Shown: in pieces, positions 1-5,583 of the stretch
How positions within the stretch are numbered: position 1 is the first letter of the stretch
Layout: each line of letters starts with the position of its first letter
Assembly: GCA_903834645.1 (NCBI GenBank)
Contig: CAILKA010000469.1
Span: 1 to 6,412, forward strand
Direction: 5' to 3'
Length of the DNA stretch: 6,412 nt
Origin: an uncultured beta proteobacterium
GTDB lineage: Bacteria; Pseudomonadota; Gammaproteobacteria; Burkholderiales; Burkholderiaceae_C
Notes under the pieces: model-generated
Database searches by the model: none
What the model saw: the letters and a program-made list of their open reading frames with translations, nothing else
Told to the model about the DNA's origin: nothing
Position numbers and translations under genes: made by a program

Positions 1-1819
1 CGCGCGCAGGCCGGGCAGGCGCAGTCGGCGCCGAGGCAGCGGCACCGGGCGCTGACGCCGCACCCGGGGGGGCGGCCGCCGCGGCGGGCGTCAGCTCGTC
101 GGGCACGGCCATCGGCGCGCGCAGACCCGGCTGCAGCGCCAGCGCGTAGAGCTTCGTGCGCCGGTCGAAGTAGGGCCCGAGGTTGCGGTCGCCCCAGGGG
201 CTCGGGTTGCCCGTGACGGCGAAGTGCCGGTTAGAGGCGAAGTAGAGCCAGCGCCCGTCGGGGCTGAAGGCGGGCGAGTCGGTGTCGTAACGGTCGCTCG
301 TGAGCACCTGCCGGTGGCCATCTGCCAGGCGCAGCAGCACGAGCTGGCTGCGCGTCATCGTGCCCACGGCGCGCGTGTAGGCGATCGCCGTGCCGTCGGG
401 CGACCACTTCAGCTCGTCGTAGCGGCCGTCCATCCGGTTGTGCTCGAGCTCCCGCGTGGGGTAGCCCTGGGCCTTCAGGTCGGTGAGCCACAGCCGGCCA
501 TCGCGATCGGTGTGGGCCAGCCAGCGCCCGTCGGGAGAGGCGCTGAGCGTCTCGCGCTGGGCCGTGGCGCCGCGCGTGACCTGCACCGCCGCATCGGTGC
601 CGTGGGCCGCAAAGCGCCACACCTCGGGCTCGCCGGCGAAGTCGCACAGCGCATAGACGTGGCGCGCATCGTGGCCGAAGACGGCGTCGCGGCAGCGCCC
701 GTCGGCGGGCTGGGGCAGCTCGGCGCGGCGCAGCGCCCCCACGCCCTGCGTGGCCAGGCGCCCGCGCGCAGCCAGCAGCACGCGCTCGCCGTCGGGCGCC
801 ATCGCCACCTTGGTGAGGTAGGCCTGCGGCCGTGCAACCCAGCGCTGGCGCTGGGCCTCGAAATCGCCGCCCAGGCGGATGTCGAGCAGCCGGTCGTCGT
901 CGGTGGAGAGGTCGGCCACGCGCAGGTCCGCGCCCAGCGCGTAGACCACGCGCGTGCCGTCCAGTGCGGCGTGCCGGATGTCCCAGCCGGCGTGGCGCGT
1001 GTGCTGGCGCAGCCCCGCGCCATCGGCGCGCACCGACCACAGGTTCACCGTGCCGTCGCGGTCGGACAGGAAGGCCACGCGCTCCTGCCCGCGCGCATCG
1101 CGGTAGGGCATGGGGCGCCGGTCGTTGGCGCGCTCTTCCACCAGGGGCCGGGCCTCGGCGCGGCCCTCGAGCTCGAGCACCCACAGCCGTGCGATCGCCC
1201 CACCGCGGTACTGGCGCGCGTGGTCGCCGCGCAGCCCGCTGCGCGTGAAGTAGAGCCGCTTGCCGTCGGCGCTCAGCGCGCCGTCGCTGGCCTGAGCCAC
1301 CGGCAGCAGCCGCCGCGCCAGCGTGCGCGGATCCACTGCCTGCAGCTGCGTGACGGAATGGCCGTGCCGGGAGGGAAGGGTCACGAGCACTTCGCCGCTG
1401 GCGGCAAATCCCCACACGCGCACGCCCGAGCCCTCCCAGGTGAGCCGGCGCGGCACGCCGCCGGCCACCGGCATCACATAGGCATCGGCCCCACCATCAT
1501 GGCTGCCCACGAAAGCCAGCCAGCGCCCGTCGGGCGACAGCGCCGGCCACGCCTCCTGCCCGGGGTGCGTCGTGAGCCGCTCGGCGCGGCCTCCACCCAG
1601 GGCCACGCGCCACAGGTCGCCCTCGGCGACGAACACCACCTGGTTGCCGCGCAGCGCGGGCTGGCGGTAGAAGCCCTTGACCCCCTCTTCGGTCGCTGCA
1701 GGGGCGGCGGGGAGCGCAACCAGAGCACCCGTGGCGAGGGCCATCCAGGCCAGCAGTCGGGCGCGGGCTGAGGTCAGGGCCCGCGGAGCCGGGCGGGCGG
1801 GTGCTGCACAGGCTGGCAT
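1..1819 (-). CDS. Tricorn-like S41 family peptidase, exported; C-terminal part beyond the left edge
   Basis: The minus frame is open from ATG at 1819 to the window edge, giving about 606 residues with no stop. The N-terminus looks like a Sec signal peptide: arginines at about 13-21, hydrophobic LLAWMALATGALVAL at 22-36, then an Ala-rich cleavage region near 41-42. Starting at Met26 would lose the basic n-region, so Met1 is preferred, although its ribosome site is weak. The rest is a beta-propeller of PD40/WD40-like blades, seen as repeated SPDGRW-type motifs near residues 95-100, 428, 471 and 520, with variants SADGK and APDGE between. A GDRNLGPYFDRR segment near 545 and an Ala/Pro-rich linker from about 575 match what I know of bacterial Tricorn-like peptidases, where PDZ and S41 catalytic domains follow. 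Those domains are not visible here, so protease activity is inferred. Known Tricorn proteins trim oligopeptides; this one would act in the periplasm. Its only same-strand neighbour in view is the hydrolase at 1914-2867, 94 bp upstream. Confidence 0.88.
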   Translation of the reverse strand, partial: MPACAAPARPAPRALTSARARLLAWMALATGALVALPAAPAATEEGVKGFYRQPALRGNQVVFVAEGDLWRVALGGGRAERLTTHPGQEAWPALSPDGRWLAFVGSHDGGADAYVMPVAGGVPRRLTWEGSGVRVWGFAASGEVLVTLPSRHGHSVTQLQAVDPRTLARRLLPVAQASDGALSADGKRLYFTRSGLRGDHARQYRGGAIARLWVLELEGRAEARPLVEERANDRRPMPYRDARGQERVAFLSDRDGTVNLWSVRADGAGLRQHTRHAGWDIRHAALDGTRVVYALGADLRVADLSTDDDRLLDIRLGGDFEAQRQRWVARPQAYLTKVAMAPDGERVLLAARGRLATQGVGALRRAELPQPADGRCRDAVFGHDARHVYALCDFAGEPEVWRFAAHGTDAAVQVTRGATAQRETLSASPDGRWLAHTDRDGRLWLTDLKAQGYPTRELEHNRMDGRYDELKWSPDGTAIAYTRAVGTMTRSQLVLLRLADGHRQVLTSDRYDTDSPAFSPDGRWLYFASNRHFAVTGNPSPWGDRNLGPYFDRRTKLYALALQPGLRAPMAVPDELTPAAAAAPPGAASAPGAAASAPTAPARPAR

Positions 1820-1896
1820 CTTCGGTCTCAGTCGCTTTCCAACGTACAAGTCATGCGTCAGCGGGTGAGGTCGGCTGCGGTGGGTGCGACCCTCTT

Positions 1897-1908
1897 CGTG
1901 GCGCCACG
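1897..1908. promoter_or_regulatory. 12-bp perfect palindrome in the gap between the hydrolase and peptidase genes
   Basis: CGTGGCGCCACG reads the same on both strands. It begins 5 bases past the stop codon of the minus-strand hydrolase gene and lies about 78 bases upstream of the peptidase start. As RNA it could only form a 4-bp stem with a GCGC loop, and no T-run follows, so it is a poor intrinsic terminator. It could be an operator for a dimeric regulator, or chance in GC-rich DNA. The remaining gap (1820-1896) shows no convincing promoter. Confidence 0.25.
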
Positions 1909-1913
1909 GCGCG

Positions 1914-2867
1914 CTACAGCGGCCGCGCCAGGTAGACACCCTCGCGCCCGGGCACCGGCTGGCGCGCCGGCATCAGGATCGTGCACCGGGGGCACGGCGC
2001 GCGGATCTCCTCGTCGCCGTCGGTGGCGATGAGCTCGCCCTCGTCGAAGGTCTCGAAGCCCACCACGGGCCGCGCGAAGCGGAATTCGCTCGTGCGCACG
2101 ACCACCGTGCGCAGCAACTCCACCCTCGTCTGCGCGGCACCCCGGGCGCCAGGTGCGGGCTCGCGCGCGACAAGCCCGAAGTGGGCCAGGAAGTCCAGCG
2201 TCACCTCGGTGGCCAGCGCGGCCGTGGCGCGCTGGAAGTGCTGCCCGCACTCGGCCACGAGCGCGACCCCGCCCTCGCCGGCAGCGCCCTCGGCCAGGCC
2301 ATGCGCACCGTGCTGGATGAGGGGCACGCCCGAGCCCAGCCCGGCGGGCATCACGAGGTGGACGGCGGGCCGGCCGATGGCACACGCCGCCTGCGCGTTG
2401 CGCGCGCGCTGCGGATAGACCCAGAAGGGCTGCACGGGCTGGCTCGTGGAGTGCAGGTCCAGGATGTGGTCGGCCGCCGCCACGGCCGGGCGCATGGCGC
2501 GGGCGCGGCGCAGCTCCGGGCTGTCCTCGGTGCCGTCGAGCCACTGCGCAGACCAGATGCGGTTGAGGTTGTGCACGAGCTGGCGGCTCTCGAAGGGACG
2601 CGCCGCATCGAAGCTCTCGTAGGCCTCGACGTTGGCAAAGCTCACCGTGAGCGTGCCGCACAGCGGACGCACGCCGGTGTCGAGCAGGTGCGTGGCCGCC
2701 ACCATGCCGCAGAACTCGTTGCCGTGCGTGAGCGCGTTGACGAGCACGTGCGGCCCGGGGCGGCCGGAGTCGAAGCGGTGCACGTAGTCGATGCCAGTGT
2801 TGCCGCTGCGGTAGGGCGACAGATCGCGCGGCATGACCTCGATTTCGGGCAGGGGCATCTCGGGCAT
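1914..2867 (-). CDS. Succinylglutamate desuccinylase/aspartoacylase-family zinc hydrolase (M14-like)
   Basis: The 317-residue protein belongs to the AstE/AspA branch of the M14 carboxypeptidase fold, enzymes that remove an acyl group from an N-acyl amino acid. Visible signatures are HGNE (His48 and Glu51, first two zinc ligands), an LNR segment at 101-103 (likely substrate-carboxylate arginine), LDLHST with His139 as third zinc ligand, and VAECGQH with Glu207 at the expected catalytic position. The C-terminal third (about 248-317) fits the small beta domain of aspartoacylases and ends with CPRC at 292-295 before ILMPAR. No signal peptide is seen, so it should be cytoplasmic. The ATG at 2867 keeps the N-terminal strand before SPYRSGNTGI; Met4 and Met12 are alternatives, and none has a strong ribosome site. 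No other ast arginine-catabolism gene is in view, so a role in that pathway is not supported and the substrate is unknown. It lies upstream of the Tricorn-like gene and diverges from rlpA. Confidence 0.9.
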   Translation of the reverse strand: MPEMPLPEIEVMPRDLSPYRSGNTGIDYVHRFDSGRPGPHVLVNALTHGNEFCGMVAATHLLDTGVRPLCGTLTVSFANVEAYESFDAARPFESRQLVHNLNRIWSAQWLDGTEDSPELRRARAMRPAVAAADHILDLHSTSQPVQPFWVYPQRARNAQAACAIGRPAVHLVMPAGLGSGVPLIQHGAHGLAEGAAGEGGVALVAECGQHFQRATAALATEVTLDFLAHFGLVAREPAPGARGAAQTRVELLRTVVVRTSEFRFARPVVGFETFDEGELIATDGDEEIRAPCPRCTILMPARQPVPGREGVYLARPL

Positions 2868-2905
2868 GGCGCATTCTGGCAGCGGCCCGCGCTATCCTGC
2901 AGCCC
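2868..2905 (+). promoter_or_regulatory. 38-bp divergent spacer with candidate -10 for the rlpA-like gene
   Basis: The gap between the divergent hydrolase and rlpA-like starts is only 38 bp, so promoters for both must overlap each other or the coding regions. On the plus strand TATCCT at 2893-2898 matches four of six positions of a sigma-70 -10 box. It would place the transcript start at about 2905-2906, on the GTG start codon itself. No good -35 box is seen at the usual distance, and no clear promoter is seen for the minus-strand gene. Confidence 0.3.
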
Positions 2906-3526
2906 GTGCGGACCCTGCCAGGACACGTCGAGCCCACGGCGATTGCGCAGCCCCCGAGGGCCGGTGCCCTGGGAGAGGAGGCCCGTCGCTCGGCGCTCGT
3001 CGCCCTGGGCGGCGCGGCGCTTGGGCTGCTGGGCGCCGGGTGTGCCTCGCGCCGGCCCGACACCGACGGGCTGCCCTCCTCCGTCCCCTCCAACCTGGAG
3101 CGCACGCCCGACGCCGTGCCGCGCGTGGAGCCCATCCGCACGGGCGGCCCGAACAAGCCCTACGAAGTCGACGGGCGGATGTACGTGCCCTTCACCACCG
3201 ACCGCCCACTGCGCGAGGTGGGCGGCGCCTCATGGTACGGTCGCCGCTACCACGGCCGGCCCACCTCGCTGGGCGAGCCCTACGACATGTTCGCGATGAC
3301 CGCCGCGCACCCGACGATGCCGCTGCCGAGCTACGCGCGCGTGCGCAACCTGGCCAACGGCCGCCAGGTGATCGTGCGTGTCAACGACCGCGGCCCCTTC
3401 GTGCCGGGCCGCGTCATCGACCTGAGCTACACCGCGGCGCTGCGGCTGGACGTGCACCGCGCCGTGGCCACCGTGCAGGTCGAGCGGCTCACCTTCGAGC
3501 AGATCCGGCGCGGGGCCACCGGATGA
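2906..3526 (+). CDS. rlpA: RlpA-like lipoprotein (double-psi beta-barrel, no SPOR domain)
   Basis: This 206-residue protein has a signal ending in a lipobox, LLGAGC with Cys46. Ala at +2 predicts an outer-membrane lipoprotein. After a low-complexity linker (47-82), the run from YEVDGRMYVPF (86) into GGASWYGRRYHGRPTSLGE (106-124) and VRVNDRGPF (157-165) is the RlpA double-psi beta-barrel. His116 and Asp161 lie where RlpA lytic transglycosylases keep their key His and Asp. Some RlpA proteins cleave peptidoglycan strands lacking stem peptides at the division septum. Here the chain stops about eight residues after the barrel, so the C-terminal SPOR domain that localises longer RlpA proteins is absent, and septal targeting cannot be assumed. 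The GTG at 2906 is the only usual start codon in frame before the lipobox; it gives a long n-region containing ARRSAL, a weak twin-arginine resemblance. The last four bases overlap the regulator's start. Confidence 0.9.
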   Translation: MRTLPGHVEPTAIAQPPRAGALGEEARRSALVALGGAALGLLGAGCASRRPDTDGLPSSVPSNLERTPDAVPRVEPIRTGGPNKPYEVDGRMYVPFTTDRPLREVGGASWYGRRYHGRPTSLGEPYDMFAMTAAHPTMPLPSYARVRNLANGRQVIVRVNDRGPFVPGRVIDLSYTAALRLDVHRAVATVQVERLTFEQIRRGATG

Positions 3527-4266
3527 GCACGCCCGAACACCTGCTGCAGGCGCTGCGCGCGCAGATGCGCCGCGCCGGCCTCACCTACCGTGTGCTGGCC
3601 GAGCGCGTGGGCATGAGCGAGTCGAGCATCAAGCGCGTGTTCAGCCAGGGCGACATGACCCTGGCGCGCCTGGAGCAGTTCTGCGAGGCCGTGGGCGTGC
3701 CGCTGCACGACGTGCTGCAAGAGGCGCTGCAGGCGGCCCCAGGGATCGACGAGCTCACGCTCGAGCAGGAGCGCTCGCTCGTGGCCGACCCGGTGCTGCT
3801 GCTGGTGGCGGTGTGCTGCCTGGGCCACTGGAGCTTCGAGCACATCGTGGAGACCTACCGTGTCGACGCCGCGCCCTGCACCGCCGCCCTCGTGCGCCTG
3901 GACCGGCTCGGGCTGATCGAGCTCAAGCCGCTGAACCGCTACCGGCTGTGCGTGTCGCGCACCTTCCGCTGGCGGCCCGACGGGCCGGTGCAGGCGTACT
4001 TTCGGGAACACGTGGTGGCCGACTACTTCGGCGGCCGCTTCGACGGCCCGGGCGAGACGCTGCTGACCGTGCCCGCACGGCTGTCGGTGGCCAGTGCGCG
4101 CCAGGCGCGCCAGCACATCGAGCGGCTGGCCGAGGAGCTCTCGCGGCTGCACCAGGACGACGCGCGGCTGCCCACCCACGAGCGTGATGGCTACACGCTC
4201 GTGGTGGGGCTGCGCTCGTGGGAGCTGGCGGCTTTCACCGCGATGCGCCGGACGGCGCCGCGCTAG
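3523..4266 (+). CDS. XRE-family helix-turn-helix regulator with a second winged-helix-like region
   Basis: The 247-residue protein begins with a Cro/C1-type HTH: residues 8-65 contain GLTYRVLAERVGMSESSIKR and the downstream helices ending in FCEAVGVPLHDVL. A second part follows. Residues 90-150 read as three helices and a beta wing (LLLVAVCCLGHWSFEHIV, then TAALVRLDRLGLIELKPLNRYRL), like a small winged helix. The C-terminal portion (185-240) is helical with a conserved-looking ELSRLHQDDARLP stretch. Proteobacterial regulators of this length and layout exist as far as I recall, but I know no ligand or target for them. The ATG overlaps the rlpA stop (ATGA), which implies translational coupling and a shared transcript; no strong ribosome site precedes it. 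It may control its own operon or the facing envelope genes, but the sequence does not show which. Confidence 0.87.
   Translation: MSTPEHLLQALRAQMRRAGLTYRVLAERVGMSESSIKRVFSQGDMTLARLEQFCEAVGVPLHDVLQEALQAAPGIDELTLEQERSLVADPVLLLVAVCCLGHWSFEHIVETYRVDAAPCTAALVRLDRLGLIELKPLNRYRLCVSRTFRWRPDGPVQAYFREHVVADYFGGRFDGPGETLLTVPARLSVASARQARQHIERLAEELSRLHQDDARLPTHERDGYTLVVGLRSWELAAFTAMRRTAPR
4245..4258 (-). terminator. Possible GC hairpin near the convergent gene ends
   Basis: GCGCCG-GA-CGGCGC forms a perfect inverted repeat inside the last codons of the XRE gene. It lies 23 bases beyond the stop of the facing lipoprotein gene when read on the minus strand. The two stop codons are only 15 bp apart, so any terminator for either gene must sit in or beside coding sequence. 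There is no T-run on either side, and such repeats are common by chance at this GC content. Confidence 0.18.
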
Positions 4267-4281
4267 CCAGCTCGGCGCAGC

Positions 4282-4755
4282 TCAGGAGCCCCGGGCCGGC
4301 GCGCGCCCGTCGAGCGTCACGCGCACGCGGCCTGCGGTCGTGACGAGGGTGACGGCGTCACCCGGGCGGAAGGCCTCCGCGCCCTTGGCCTGCACCACCG
4401 CGCGCCGCTCGCCGCCGGCCAGGCGCACGATGATCTCCTGCCCGACCTCGCGCGTGGCGTTGCGCTCGATGGCGTGGCCCAGCACGCCACCGAGCACGGC
4501 CGCCAGCGTACCGACGGCCACCTGCTCGCGCTTGCCCCCGACGCTGCCACCTGCCGTGCCGAGCACGATGGCGCCGGTGGCTGCGCCCACGGCGCCCGTG
4601 CCGCCTTCGACGGTGACGTCACGCACGCTCTCGACCGTGGCGCTGAGCACGGACGACAGGCGCCCGGCGTCATCGCGGCCGATGACGTCCGGACTGGTGG
4701 TGGAGCAGGCAGTGAGCACGGCCGCGCAGGCCAGTGCGATCAAGGTCTTGATCAT
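4282..4755 (-). CDS. SlyB/17-kDa-antigen-like glycine-zipper outer-membrane lipoprotein
   Basis: The 157-residue protein opens with MIKTLIALACAAVLTAC, a short lipoprotein signal with lipobox LTAC and Cys17. Ser at +2 predicts delivery to the outer membrane. Residues 51-94 form a glycine zipper (GGTGAVGAATGAIVLG and a second run GTLAAVLGGVLG), consistent with membrane-embedded helices. The C-terminal part (105-150) looks like a small beta domain: EIIVRLAGGERRAVVQ, FRPGDAVTL, RVRVTLDG. This is the layout of SlyB/PcP-type lipoproteins, which help keep the outer membrane intact; SlyB in enteric bacteria is stress-induced. Function here is by family resemblance only. The start is well supported by GGAG six bases upstream of the ATG (4762-4765). 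The gene sits 34 bp behind the barrel gene on the same strand, so the two are probably co-transcribed. Confidence 0.9.
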   Translation of the reverse strand: MIKTLIALACAAVLTACSTTSPDVIGRDDAGRLSSVLSATVESVRDVTVEGGTGAVGAATGAIVLGTAGGSVGGKREQVAVGTLAAVLGGVLGHAIERNATREVGQEIIVRLAGGERRAVVQAKGAEAFRPGDAVTLVTTAGRVRVTLDGRAPARGS

Positions 4756-4789
4756 GGAATTCTCCGGTTTGTTCGTATCGGGAGCGGGC

Positions 4790-5434
4790 TCAGAAGCGGT
4801 AGGTCACGCCCACGCTGAACAGGTCGGCCTTCGCCTTCGTCTCGGTCGTGACGCGGGCGGGCAGGCGGTCCCAGTCGGCCTGCAGCGCCCAGTTCTTGTT
4901 CAGGGCGTAACTGGCCCCGAGGCCCCAGACCGCCGAGCGCTCGCGCAAGGTCGTGTTGCTGGGAGTGACCGGGCCGATGGAGGTCACGTCCAGCTCGGTG
5001 CGAGACTCCGAGCCGAGGACCAAGCCCAGGCGGGCGCGCAGCGTCCAGGCGTCGATCTGGGTGCGCGCCACCCCCACCAGGCCGATACTCTCGGAGCTCG
5101 TGCGAGCGGGCAGCAGGCTCGAGCCCAGCTGGCCGCTGCCCCGGGCTTCGCCCAGACCCCAGGCCACGAGCTCGGCGCCCAGGTGCTGGGTCGCGTCCAC
5201 GCCCACGAAGATCTTGTGGCTGCCGCTGGCGGTGCGATCGCTGGGCGGGCGGGCGGTGCAGGGCAGGCCGACGCGGGCGCTGCCCAGGCCCAGGCCGGCG
5301 TAGAAGTCGGCAGCCTGGGCCGCCGAGGCGGCCAGCGCCGCCCAGGCGAGCAAGGCCAGCTGGCGGGCCGCAGGGCGCCGGGCGAGGAAGGTCGCGCTCG
5401 GCCCTACGGCGTCGGGAGTCGATCGGGGAATCAT
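4790..5434 (-). CDS. Small eight-stranded outer-membrane beta-barrel protein (OmpA/OmpW-like size class)
   Basis: From ATG at 5434 the product is 214 residues. A signal peptide (RQLALLAWAALAASAAQA) should be cut after Ala41, before ADFYAGLGLG. The mature part shows eight amphipathic strand candidates, near residues 43-50, 72-80, 84-94, 116-124, 129-139, 166-177, 181-189 and 205-214. The last ends in VGVTYRF, a terminal Phe strand typical of BAM-inserted barrels. Loops are short and polar, and there is no C-terminal OmpA peptidoglycan-binding domain. I cannot name a ligand; a structural or minor-channel role is a guess. A longer GTG start at 5473 (227 residues) is possible. The ATG is preferred because GGAG lies ten bases upstream of it and the GTG has no ribosome site. 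It is followed closely by the glycine-zipper lipoprotein gene. Confidence 0.85.
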   Translation of the reverse strand: MIPRSTPDAVGPSATFLARRPAARQLALLAWAALAASAAQAADFYAGLGLGSARVGLPCTARPPSDRTASGSHKIFVGVDATQHLGAELVAWGLGEARGSGQLGSSLLPARTSSESIGLVGVARTQIDAWTLRARLGLVLGSESRTELDVTSIGPVTPSNTTLRERSAVWGLGASYALNKNWALQADWDRLPARVTTETKAKADLFSVGVTYRF

Positions 5435-5517
5435 GGGGCGGGTACTCCAGGGAGCAGTCAAAGGAGCCCGCACTCTGCGCGACGGGACCGCTTCGCGCTA
5501 CTGAATCAATTTTGGTG

Positions 5518-5545
5518 TCATTATTCGGCACCTCTTGTCCTGCAA
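5518..5545 (-). promoter_or_regulatory. Candidate promoter of the barrel-lipoprotein pair in an AT-rich patch
   Basis: The stretch 5498-5530 is the most AT-rich in the window, between the end of the Omp85-like gene and the barrel start. On the minus strand TTGCAG (5545-5540) resembles a -35 box. AATAAT (5525-5520) matches five of six -10 positions but at a short 14-base spacing; TAATGA (5523-5518) gives 16 bases but a weaker match. A transcript from here would have a leader of about 80 bases before the ATG at 5434. Composition is the stronger argument; the exact boxes are uncertain. Confidence 0.35.
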
Positions 5546-5559
5546 GACGGTACGGACGG

Positions 5560-5583
5560 GGCCGCGTGCGGCCGCCAGCGGCC
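5560..5583 (-). terminator. Three-armed GGCC hairpin directly after the Omp85-like gene
   Basis: Immediately past the stop codon at 5584-5586 lie two overlapping perfect inverted repeats: GGCCGC-N2-GCGGCC at 5560-5573 and again at 5570-5583. They share the middle arm GCGGCCGC (5568-5575), so only one hairpin can form at a time. Position and strength suit a transcript end or a 3' stabilising structure, but no T-run follows on the minus strand (CCGTCCGTACC), so it is not a classical intrinsic terminator. Confidence 0.35.

Noticed and set aside
246..1534. Exact 17-bp DNA repeat AGCCAGCGCCCGTCGGG at 246-262, 519-535 and 1518-1534
   Set aside because: Each copy encodes the PDGRWL core of a propeller blade in the same frame; protein motif plus biased codon use explains the identity.
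224..1771. 515-codon plus-strand open frame
   Set aside because: It is the antisense shadow of the Tricorn-like gene: Ala/Arg/Gly/His/Val-biased composition, no recognisable domain, and the opposite strand carries clear propeller motifs and a signal peptide.
1858..3156. 432-codon minus-strand open frame spanning the hydrolase gene, the divergent spacer and the start of rlpA
   Set aside because: It is out of frame with the zinc-hydrolase motifs, is Arg/Ala-rich with no fold signature, and overlaps the rlpA start on the other strand.
1884..3299. 471-codon plus-strand open frame
   Set aside because: Shadow opposite the hydrolase gene and in the wrong frame through rlpA; high-GC DNA yields few stops in alternative frames.
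2833..3522. In-frame upstream extension of the XRE regulator to a 477-residue product
   Set aside because: The added part is low-complexity Ala/Arg/Pro sequence out of frame with rlpA. The ATG at 3523 begins directly before the HTH and overlaps the rlpA stop as a coupled start.
4222..4273. 7-bp inverted repeat GAGCTGG / CCAGCTC at the convergent junction
   Set aside because: The 38-base loop is long and GC-rich repeats of this size are expected by chance here; no T-run follows.
5498..5521. Seven-codon ORF (MTPKLIQ) ahead of the barrel gene, as a leader peptide
   Set aside because: No ribosome site, and it overlaps the likely promoter patch, so it would probably not be transcribed as a leader.
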